From Lachnospiraceae bacterium (GTDB lineage: Bacteria; Bacillota; Clostridia; Lachnospirales; Lachnospiraceae): a stretch of 64,000 nt of DNA. Each line of letters starts with the position of its first letter. The stretch's first letter is position 1. This document shows positions 16,352 through 23,972 of this stretch, one piece after another. The notes beneath the pieces were generated by a model. That model made no database searches. It saw only the letters and a program-made list of their open reading frames with translations, and had not been told where the DNA came from. Location of the stretch: assembly GCA_022510565.1 (NCBI GenBank), contig JAFLTE010000006.1:62001-126000 (forward strand). Direction: 5' to 3'. The position numbers were made by a program, and so were the translations under genes.

Positions 16352-17249
16352 AGTAGTAAACCCCTTTCGATATAATAAATGAACTGATACCGATAATGGC
16401 AATAACCACCACGAAGTAAATCCAAGACATGGCCGAGGCGAAGCCGTAGTTGATGTAGCCTATCATCTGCTCGCTGATTTTTTCCACCAATTCATTATCC
16501 GATCTCATACAGAAATCTACTATGGTGTATACCCAGTTTACCAAGAACAGGGAGCTAATCATGGGAAAAGTAATCTTCCACAAGCTCTCCCACGCGGTAC
16601 AACCCTCGATATCCGCCGCCTCGTACATATTTACCGAAATGGTCTGCAGTCCCGACAGAAAGATGATAATCTGAATACCCGATGCGATTGCCACATCATA
16701 GATGGTATCCACAATCTTAAATACTTGTCTGAACGCGGAGACACCGATACCGGAGGTTATAAGAATATTCTCAACGGCTGTGGTAATGCTGGTGGTATTG
16801 GTAGTCTCTTCCACCATCGTCTGCACACTGGCAAGCAGCGCATTATTGGTTTCCACACCCAGAATAACTCCTGAGGAGAGAATAACCGGAAGGAAAAAGA
16901 TTGCTCTCACCAATGCCCTGCCTTTAAACTTTTGATTCAAAATCAATGCCACGAAGAAACTGAACACCATAATTGCCAGAGAATTGATGCACATTCTGGA
17001 TATTTCCTCGGTCAGCAACCGATTAAATTCCGTATCAATGGTAAAAGCCTGCATATAGTTTGATAATCCCGTAAAGGTATTGGTATTTCCTGACGGACTT
17101 ACCTGCACATTGCAGAAACTCATATACAGAGACCTAAACAGCGGTGTGATCATAAACGCCAGAAATCCGATGATAAACGGCGAAATAAACAGATACCCTG
17201 CTATCGCTTTTCTTCTTTCAAGACCCACCAGTTTTTTACGCTTCTTCAT
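16344..17249 (-). CDS. Carbohydrate ABC permease, MalF/UgpA-type (second importer)
   Basis: 301 residues from the ATG at 17249, chosen over an ATG seven codons earlier because AAAGGA precedes it. First membrane span GYLFISPFIIGFLAFMITPL carries the SP(F)xxGF start typical of MalF/UgpA permeases. The EAA loop is MYEAADIEGCTAWESLWKIT. A long extracellular loop (residues about 130-190, Thr/Val-rich with VEETTNTTSITTAVENI) separates spans and is unusual compared with close relatives. It begins 43 bases after the DUF5696 gene and overlaps the next permease gene by eight bases. Confidence 0.92.
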   Translation of the reverse strand: MKKRKKLVGLERRKAIAGYLFISPFIIGFLAFMITPLFRSLYMSFCNVQVSPSGNTNTFTGLSNYMQAFTIDTEFNRLLTEEISRMCINSLAIMVFSFFVALILNQKFKGRALVRAIFFLPVILSSGVILGVETNNALLASVQTMVEETTNTTSITTAVENILITSGIGVSAFRQVFKIVDTIYDVAIASGIQIIIFLSGLQTISVNMYEAADIEGCTAWESLWKITFPMISSLFLVNWVYTIVDFCMRSDNELVEKISEQMIGYINYGFASAMSWIYFVVVIAIIGISSFIISKGVYYYD

Positions 17250-17291
17250 ACCCAATTCCTTTCTATCCAACCACTCTGCAGCTTATCAGTC

Positions 17292-19886
17292 TCAGCGAAT
17301 TACCAGGTAATCTCTCGCCGGAATACTCTGTCCTTCAGGCGTCTCTAACACATCATAGCCATAGTTCACATATACCTTGGTACCGTCCTCATACTCCGTA
17401 CAGGTCAGATTGGCGCTTAACATCGTATGGTCGGTCATCTTCTGATTAAAGACGTGCCCCAATTCCTGATTATATCTGTTATAAATCTCTAAAAGTCTCG
17501 GTCGTGCAGTATCATACTCTGCACCGAAATATTGCGTATACAGTGTATTCTGCAAAGTAAACGCCGACTCATCCATCAATGTGAAGGCAAGCCCCGCACC
17601 GTACTCAGCAGACCTTAACAACTCCTCTTCCTGATTCTGAGTCATATTTAAGGATTCTCCGGTATAGTTTACATATCCGTGAATCGCCATCTGATAAACC
17701 GGCACGGTGGCATCCAATATGGTATAATCTGAACCTTGCATATCCATATTGGTTACAATATCGCTGTAACCAATTGCATAATTATTGCCCATGTTTATCA
17801 TAATTTTCTTGTCGTCGCTCTTAATCTCATTAAGCTTCGCCACCTGACTATCCAACATGCTCTGTCTGGACGCCGGATTCTTTTTATAGAAATCGGAACT
17901 CAAATCTTTACCGATATCCGAAAAAGAAACATTTGCCCCATAGGTGTCAGCCGCCGCCGCCAAATTATCCACCATTTCGGGAATCAATGTCGATTTCAGC
18001 AGATAATGGGGTTCCTGACCCTCTCTTGCCGAATAGGTGACAGTGGAGTAGGGATGTATCTCAGCCTTCTCCTTGCTGGCAAACCTGGCTGCATCTCTAA
18101 AAGTCACAAATCCGTCCAAAATATCACTGTCATATGCATAGTTTGTAATTCCGTCAAGGTATAAGTCAATGTCATTGTCTCTTGCATAAGCCGTCAGGTT
18201 CTTCAAATCTTTCTTGCTTCCCAAATCCGAAACCAGATGTACATCGTTAAGAATTCTCTGTTGCACGCCGCCGTTCATCCATCCGGAAAGCTTAACACTC
18301 ATGTTCTGCACGCCGTCCTGCTGCAGCTGCGTTAGGATGTCCTGCGCCTCACGGAATGTAGTCAACTCCAGCGGCCGTGTCATGGGGATACCGACCACCT
18401 GCTTGACTTTATCTACCGCACCCACAATCTCGATCACCATGGGAGTGCTCTGGTCCTGCCGTTCCGTCAGCAGTTCTCCGAACTCCTCCTGCAGATATTT
18501 ACGATAGGCAAGCGCCATGTCGGAATAGTCCGCAGAATCTATGAACCGATAGCTCTGTACCAGAGTTTCGGACGGCAGTCCGTCCTGATACATATAAATC
18601 TTACTCTCATAGCGCTCTCCCACCTCATACACTTCCCTATGTACCATCGTATACTGAGCATATGTAGCATTGTAGCTATTGTTCATTCCGCTGATTTCCG
18701 CCGTAATACCGGCGTATGGTGCAGTCTGCTCAAGTACGCATAAGAATGAAGAGCCGTTGTTGGCGATACCGAATGCATTGAAATACGTGTTGGTCTCATG
18801 TACCACCGCATCTCTGTACTGTGCGTAATCCCAACCGTACATATTCGCATAGTAAGCACTCTGTGCGGTTTTGCCGTTGTTGAAGTTGATAATGCCGCCG
18901 CCGCCCTCCGGCACCAGCATGTATCCGGAATCCTGTGTTCCGCCGGCGCCCATATATGGCAATACGTTCAAATAATAAATAGGGTATTTTTCTCTGTATT
19001 CAATCTCGTCAAACGGAACTTCAACAACAAGTTTATCACCGTCCAGATGATAAACCATATTGATATTGAACAGGGGCGTCTCTGCCGCTTCCTGCTCTCC
19101 GCTTTCACCCATGTCCTCCAAGTATTCCTCATAGGTATATCCCGCTTCCTCAAATATATCCTGAAGCATTCCTTTAACGTTATCGCCGACACTGTCTCTG
19201 AGGACATATGCCACTTCGTCCGCCAGTATGGGATATGCTGCAAGAAGTTCATCTTTATTGTCCTTCTTGCCCAGTTTGTTAATATCGTATTTCTTATAGT
19301 AACCCGTTACACGTGTTTTCGTTGTATTATCCATCTCAGCGGTCAGCGCATCCATACGCGCCTCACTGATTACCTTGGGAATGACAAATTCTTTCTGTAC
19401 ATTACCGATGGAGTAACATACTTTTATATAATCATCTCCCTGCTCTATCTCGTACAGGCCCTTGGACATACTGTAATCATAGTTGTTAAAAATTGTATCA
19501 ACGCCGTTTACTGTGCTGTAAGTCAATACAATCGTGGATTTAAGCTTCGATTTCTCCAAGGGCAGCGCAATGGGATCCTCATCCGCTTCCGGCGGATTGG
19601 AATACCAGACCGCTCCGTCACTCTTATTGGTTACGGTAAACTGCGTAGTAGCCGTATCCAATTCGAATTTGAGGCTGTCGTTTTCTAAAACCAATATCTC
19701 CTCATCACCTACAAATCCTTTAACTTCAATCGGCTCTGCAACTTCATCCTCGTCACGATATAAGGCTACCACTAATATACCTGCCACAATAATAAGCAAG
19801 ATAACCATCGGACCTGCCAGACTCTTTATCCAATTTTTTAATGCAGCTTTCATTTCAGCATTTCTGACCGCTTTGTCCTTTTTCAT
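17292..19886 (-). CDS. DUF5696 membrane-anchored, glycosidase-like protein
   Basis: 864 residues. A single membrane segment (about 25-43) after a basic N-terminus places the bulk outside the cell. Residues about 65-300 form a beta-rich domain (LKFELDTATTQFTVTNKSDG, AVWYSNP) like the N-terminal sandwich of large glycosidases. Residues about 480-780 alternate strands and helices as in a TIM barrel: MVIEIVGAVD, GVQNMSVKLSGWMNGG, DIDLYLDGITNY, ANVSFSDIGKDLSSD, KIMINMGNNYAIGY, GAGLAFTLMDES. Asp578 and Asp657, at strand ends, are candidate catalytic acids. Residues 820-864 form a small beta domain (GTKVYVNYGYDVLETPEG), again common in such enzymes. I recognise the family as DUF5696; catalysis is inference. 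It lies between the YIP1 gene and the second importer. Confidence 0.75.
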   Translation of the reverse strand: MKKDKAVRNAEMKAALKNWIKSLAGPMVILLIIVAGILVVALYRDEDEVAEPIEVKGFVGDEEILVLENDSLKFELDTATTQFTVTNKSDGAVWYSNPPEADEDPIALPLEKSKLKSTIVLTYSTVNGVDTIFNNYDYSMSKGLYEIEQGDDYIKVCYSIGNVQKEFVIPKVISEARMDALTAEMDNTTKTRVTGYYKKYDINKLGKKDNKDELLAAYPILADEVAYVLRDSVGDNVKGMLQDIFEEAGYTYEEYLEDMGESGEQEAAETPLFNINMVYHLDGDKLVVEVPFDEIEYREKYPIYYLNVLPYMGAGGTQDSGYMLVPEGGGGIINFNNGKTAQSAYYANMYGWDYAQYRDAVVHETNTYFNAFGIANNGSSFLCVLEQTAPYAGITAEISGMNNSYNATYAQYTMVHREVYEVGERYESKIYMYQDGLPSETLVQSYRFIDSADYSDMALAYRKYLQEEFGELLTERQDQSTPMVIEIVGAVDKVKQVVGIPMTRPLELTTFREAQDILTQLQQDGVQNMSVKLSGWMNGGVQQRILNDVHLVSDLGSKKDLKNLTAYARDNDIDLYLDGITNYAYDSDILDGFVTFRDAARFASKEKAEIHPYSTVTYSAREGQEPHYLLKSTLIPEMVDNLAAAADTYGANVSFSDIGKDLSSDFYKKNPASRQSMLDSQVAKLNEIKSDDKKIMINMGNNYAIGYSDIVTNMDMQGSDYTILDATVPVYQMAIHGYVNYTGESLNMTQNQEEELLRSAEYGAGLAFTLMDESAFTLQNTLYTQYFGAEYDTARPRLLEIYNRYNQELGHVFNQKMTDHTMLSANLTCTEYEDGTKVYVNYGYDVLETPEGQSIPARDYLVIR

Positions 19887-19928
19887 TCCGACTTCTCCCT
19901 AACTTTATTTACCTACCTCAATTAATTC

Positions 19929-20585
19929 CTACATTCGGAACAGAATTTCTCTTCCCAATGATATGAAATATGCTACGCCTGAACTGATCATACTGAAGAA
20001 CAATAAGAGGATAAAAACCATAACCAGCATGGCAAAGCCGGTAACCACCGTAAATAGCAGATTTTTGCTCATTTTATATTCATGAATTTGGGACATACCC
20101 GCTAAAATCAATATCGCCGACCATATGATGGAAAAGGCACTTAACACATAATAAAATGCTCCTTCTTGCACCGTCACCACGTTGCTTAGAATAATCAGCG
20201 GAAACTGAATGAGCGGATACGGAGTCATACCATAACAGGTTGCCATGTATACCTGAGAGAGCCTGCCCTTGCCGTCAAACAGCGTGGTGAGTCCCCAGTT
20301 GCCCACACACCACAGTGCCAAAGGAAACAGTATACTTGCCAAATACATGAAGATATTAATCTTCGGCCAGTAAACCTTCATAAAGAGGAAGCTGGTAAAC
20401 TGAAGCTTCATAATCCTCGCCGCCAGTACAAGTATCAAAATTGTATTGGCCGCTGCGATAGATCCTCTCTTCTCGTGGGATAAATCCCAAAAACCGTCCA
20501 GCGGATGGGTAATACAATACAAGGAAAACTTCAGTGTTTTAAAATAATGCTCATATGTTTCTTTTCTTTTTAAAGCTGCTAACAT
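19929..20585 (-). CDS. YIP1-type integral membrane protein
   Basis: 218 residues from ATG at 20585, which follows GGAGG at five bases; an in-frame TTG seven codons upstream lacks a ribosome site. After a cytoplasmic start (LKFSLYCITHPLDGFWDLSHEKRG) come five or six membrane segments between about residues 45 and 215, with the WCVGNWGLTTLFDGKGRLSQ and YMATCYGMTPYPLIQFPLII stretches that define bacterial YIP1 domains. Function in bacteria is unknown. Four bases separate the longer frame from the stop of the NHL gene, so the two are cotranscribed. Its position between NHL and DUF5696 genes suggests a membrane scaffold for those extracellular domains (inference). Confidence 0.8.
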   Translation of the reverse strand: MLAALKRKETYEHYFKTLKFSLYCITHPLDGFWDLSHEKRGSIAAANTILILVLAARIMKLQFTSFLFMKVYWPKINIFMYLASILFPLALWCVGNWGLTTLFDGKGRLSQVYMATCYGMTPYPLIQFPLIILSNVVTVQEGAFYYVLSAFSIIWSAILILAGMSQIHEYKMSKNLLFTVVTGFAMLVMVFILLLFFSMISSGVAYFISLGREILFRM

Positions 20586-20609
20586 ACCTGCCTCCGATCG
20601 TTTCAATGC

Positions 20610-22100
20610 CTACTTAATACCAGCTCTCGCAATCTCCTGCTTAATTTCACGAATCCTGCCTATGGCAAGCGGAACGGCCAACAGAACAAATACCACTAAG
20701 AAAATAACAACGATATGTTCCTCCACCCATTCCTTCCTGTACTGTTTAAATGCCCTGGAATAGTTATCTTCATCATATTTCAGTCTGAAATAATCAAGCG
20801 CTTCCTCGTATTCCTCCTGTCTTAACAAGGCCCGACCCAATCCGATATATGCCAGATCGTAATTTCCGTTCATATCCATAACTGCACGCCAGCTTTCTCC
20901 CGATTCCTCATAGAATCCGTCTTGGAACTGTTCAATCGCGTTAAAGATATTATTACCGTATTCCGTAGGGGTAAAGAGTGTCAGGCTTCGATCCAATGCA
21001 TCCAAAACAATCAAATCATGCCCCATATGATCAAGCGCTGTCGGCTGCTTGAAGTAACCGTTCATATTACCGTTACCGCCGAAACAGAACAACATTCTGC
21101 CTTGATCGTCATAGGCGAAAATTCTGCCTCTGTTCCTATCAAGCCCGAAAAATACATCATTGTCCATAGCCGTCACATCAGTTATCAGGGAAATACCCTC
21201 ATAGCCGCCGCCGGAACCAAAATAGAGGTCGCCGATTACCGGATACTCACCGTTGCGTACCATAATGTCGCTTCCCATCATGTTCAGCTTCCTGATGGGA
21301 GTCGCATCACCATTGTCCACATCCTCTTCTGTCACCCTAGAGGTGCAGGCGTAGATGAAGCCTTCATAGTCCATATACAGGTTGTCATACTCGGTGGGAA
21401 TAAAGCTCTCCATCTGCGCTCTCTGCGCTTGAGTTGCCAACCGTTTCCAAATATAATCCGTCCAGTCGTAAGTAACAGGAGTCGCGCCCACAAATCCGGA
21501 AAACACGCCATCATTTTCAAACTTAATCAAACCTCTGTTGACATTGGTAGCCACACAGTAAACTCTTCCGGCCGTATCAATGGCAATCTTACTCGGCAGA
21601 AAACTTAAAGACTGATCAAATGTGGCATCCGTAGGTTTGTCGAATTCCATCACATACTCTCCGTCCATAGTCAGCTTAAGAATTCTGTTGTTATTCGAAT
21701 CAGCCACATACATATAACCATCATCGGAAACCGCTACGTCTGTGGGGGAATTAAAAGTTTTCACCTCCACATCTCCGGTGATACTGTCAATAGAACGGAC
21801 ATATGTAATGGTATCCGTGTCAGTTCTCTCCAATTCCAGAATACGGTTGTTACCCGTGTCGCACACATAGATAGTTCTATCCACAATAAACAATCCCTGC
21901 GGCGAGCTTAAGCCCACGTCCAACCCAAGCTCCACTGATGTGTACACTCCTACCATCTTGTAGGCATCGGGCGAGTATTGTACGTCTCCCCAATAATCAT
22001 AACAATAGGTGTACCCTTTCTCCGCCATGACAGTCATGCTGCTTACCGACAGCAAAAACACGCATAAAATTAATGATGCTATTCTTTTCATCTTCTTCAT
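20610..22100 (-). CDS. NHL-repeat exported membrane protein with TPR-like C-terminal part
   Basis: 496 residues. A signal peptide (residues 1-26, ILCVFLLSVSSMTVMAEKG) leads into a beta-propeller at about 55-385 built of NHL repeats: PQGLFIVDRTIYVCDTGNNR, SPTDVAVSDDGYMYVADSNN, PSKIAIDTAGRVYCVATNVN, QPTALDHMGHDLIVLDALDR. Residues about 390-450 are helical with the AYIGLGRALLRQEEYEEALD motif of a tetratricopeptide unit, followed by a membrane span (VIFLVVFVLLAVPLAIGRI) and a short cytoplasmic tail. So the propeller is outside the cell, tethered at the C-terminus. NHL propellers bind carbohydrates or proteins; the ligand is unknown. Gaps of 14 and 24 bases link it to the permease and YIP1 genes. 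Confidence 0.85.
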   Translation of the reverse strand: MKKMKRIASLILCVFLLSVSSMTVMAEKGYTYCYDYWGDVQYSPDAYKMVGVYTSVELGLDVGLSSPQGLFIVDRTIYVCDTGNNRILELERTDTDTITYVRSIDSITGDVEVKTFNSPTDVAVSDDGYMYVADSNNNRILKLTMDGEYVMEFDKPTDATFDQSLSFLPSKIAIDTAGRVYCVATNVNRGLIKFENDGVFSGFVGATPVTYDWTDYIWKRLATQAQRAQMESFIPTEYDNLYMDYEGFIYACTSRVTEEDVDNGDATPIRKLNMMGSDIMVRNGEYPVIGDLYFGSGGGYEGISLITDVTAMDNDVFFGLDRNRGRIFAYDDQGRMLFCFGGNGNMNGYFKQPTALDHMGHDLIVLDALDRSLTLFTPTEYGNNIFNAIEQFQDGFYEESGESWRAVMDMNGNYDLAYIGLGRALLRQEEYEEALDYFRLKYDEDNYSRAFKQYRKEWVEEHIVVIFLVVFVLLAVPLAIGRIREIKQEIARAGIK

Positions 22101-22114
22101 ACGCCACCTCGTGT

Positions 22115-23014
22115 TTAGTCTTTCAAACCTGAACTTGCCATGGTCTCCAAGATCTGACTCTCAGAGAAGACGAATATCAAAATAGGAACTATCATTACTA
22201 CTACCAGTACGGCTGCCGCCTGACCGGTTCTCGCAATACCACCGCTCTGAATCTGCTGCAACGCATATACAAGAGTCTTTCTCTCCTCGGAGTAGATAAA
22301 TGTTGCTGCCTTGTTATTCCAGAGTGCCTGCACGGAAAAGATAATCAGTGTCATCCATGCCGGTTTAACATTGGGCATTACGATACCATAAAACACTTTC
22401 CATTCACTGGCTCCGTCTATTTTGGCCGCTTCAATCAAGGACATAGGCAATCCTTCCATAAACTGCTTCATCAGGAAAAGGCCCATGGGGGAAGCAAATG
22501 CAGGGATAATAATTGCCCAGTATGTGTCTACCCAGCCCAATGCATTGATAATCAAATAGTTCGGAATCGCCGTTACGTAACCGCTGAACATCATGGCCAC
22601 CGTTACCAGACCAAAAAAGGTTTTATTGCCCGGGAAATCATACTTTGCAAGTACAAAAGCACCCATGGACGCGATGATTAGATGTCCGGCAGTTCCCACA
22701 ACCGTAATAAACACGGTGTTGAAAAGATATCTGGAAAAAGTCACCCATGATTTGCCCATCGTCACAAACAAATCCGAAAAGTTATCAAAGGTTGGATTCC
22801 TCGCAAATATCTTGGGCGGGAACATAAACAACTCGTCAAGCGGCTTCATTGCATTGTTTACTGCATACACAATCGGGAAGACCATGACAACAGCCACAAG
22901 GACCAGAAACAGATATAAAAAGATGTCCCCGACGATGGAGCGGTTTGGCTTCCTGCGCTTGATCAGCTTCTTCCGATATACCTCTGGTTGTTCTTTTTTC
23001 TTCTTCTTGCTCAT
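22115..23014 (-). CDS. Carbohydrate ABC permease, MalG-type (first importer)
   Basis: 299 residues with a Lys-rich cytoplasmic start, six membrane spans from about residue 28, and the EAA loop GLPMSLIEAAKIDGASEWKV followed by IVMPNVKPAW. The ending (ASSGLKD) is the family's usual C-terminus. It starts one base after the stop of its partner permease, showing translational coupling, and is followed after 14 bases by the NHL gene. Together with 23016-23954 it should form the channel for the binding protein encoded at 23973-26921; the ATPase is not encoded here. Confidence 0.93.
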   Translation of the reverse strand: MSKKKKKEQPEVYRKKLIKRRKPNRSIVGDIFLYLFLVLVAVVMVFPIVYAVNNAMKPLDELFMFPPKIFARNPTFDNFSDLFVTMGKSWVTFSRYLFNTVFITVVGTAGHLIIASMGAFVLAKYDFPGNKTFFGLVTVAMMFSGYVTAIPNYLIINALGWVDTYWAIIIPAFASPMGLFLMKQFMEGLPMSLIEAAKIDGASEWKVFYGIVMPNVKPAWMTLIIFSVQALWNNKAATFIYSEERKTLVYALQQIQSGGIARTGQAAAVLVVVMIVPILIFVFSESQILETMASSGLKD

Positions 23015-23015
23015 A

Positions 23016-23954
23016 TCAGGTTCCTACTCTCCTCAGCATACTCTGAATCGCCTTGTTGCATAAAATCATAATCAAAAACAGCATGGTTGCTATTGCTGAC
23101 GCATAACCCATCTCGAATCTCGAATAACCGTAGTCAAACAAGTGGGTTACTACTGTTCGTGCCGCGTAATCGGTACTGGGATAACCGCACAGCGCCATTG
23201 TTACGTCACACACACCAAAAGACTGGGTAATTGCCATAACCGCGCCGAACATCAACATGGGCTTCATGTTGGGAAGCGTAATATACCACAGCTCCTGCCA
23301 TCTGTTCTTCACACCATCCATATATCCGGCCTCAAACTGGGACTTATCAACACCCTGAAGTCCGGCCACGAAGGATAGGAATCCTGTACCAAGACTCATC
23401 CACAAGATAACGAGCATACAGATCGGCAGCATATAGTCAGGGTTGATGAGCCACAATATAGGGGCGTCAATAATGCCCAGATCAATCAGCAAAGCATTCA
23501 CATAACCGTAGGCATCTCCTCTGAAGAACACGGAGAAGATTACGTAACAGTTTCCCGCAATAGACGGGGCATAGAATATTACTACCGCAATACTTCTGAC
23601 CCAGCGGGGCAGCTCGTTAATCAGCCACGCAAACAGAAACGACATAATATAGCCGAGCGGACCGGTAATTACCGCAATCATAAATGTATTCTTGATACCG
23701 ATCAGGAAGATGTCATCCTCCAGAATCAAGCTGATATAATTCTGTAATCCGACAAACCGGGGGCTCTCCAAAATATTGTAGTAGGTAAAGCTGAAAAATA
23801 TGGAAGTCACCACAGGCAGTATGTAAAACAAAGTGAACAGTATCGCGTACGGTGCCAGAAACGCATAACACATCTTGCTTCGCTTGGCTTTCTTTATTGC
23901 AATCTGTGTGTTCTGCCTACGCAATATCATATATTTTCTAAAAAAATCTTTCAT
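23016..23954 (-). CDS. Carbohydrate ABC permease, MalF/UgpA-type (first importer)
   Basis: 312 residues, strong GAGGGAG site. A basic N-terminus is followed by a first span starting CYAFLAPYAILFTLFYILP, then five more spans. The EAA loop reads FEAGYMDGVKNRWQELWYIT and is followed by LPNMKPM. The Glu-Ala-Ala core is altered to Glu-Ala-Gly here. It is 18 bases downstream of the large binding-protein gene and directly abuts the MalG-type permease gene. Confidence 0.93.
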   Translation of the reverse strand: MKDFFRKYMILRRQNTQIAIKKAKRSKMCYAFLAPYAILFTLFYILPVVTSIFFSFTYYNILESPRFVGLQNYISLILEDDIFLIGIKNTFMIAVITGPLGYIMSFLFAWLINELPRWVRSIAVVIFYAPSIAGNCYVIFSVFFRGDAYGYVNALLIDLGIIDAPILWLINPDYMLPICMLVILWMSLGTGFLSFVAGLQGVDKSQFEAGYMDGVKNRWQELWYITLPNMKPMLMFGAVMAITQSFGVCDVTMALCGYPSTDYAARTVVTHLFDYGYSRFEMGYASAIATMLFLIMILCNKAIQSMLRRVGT

Positions 23955-23972
23955 GCCTTCTCCCTCTTTCCC

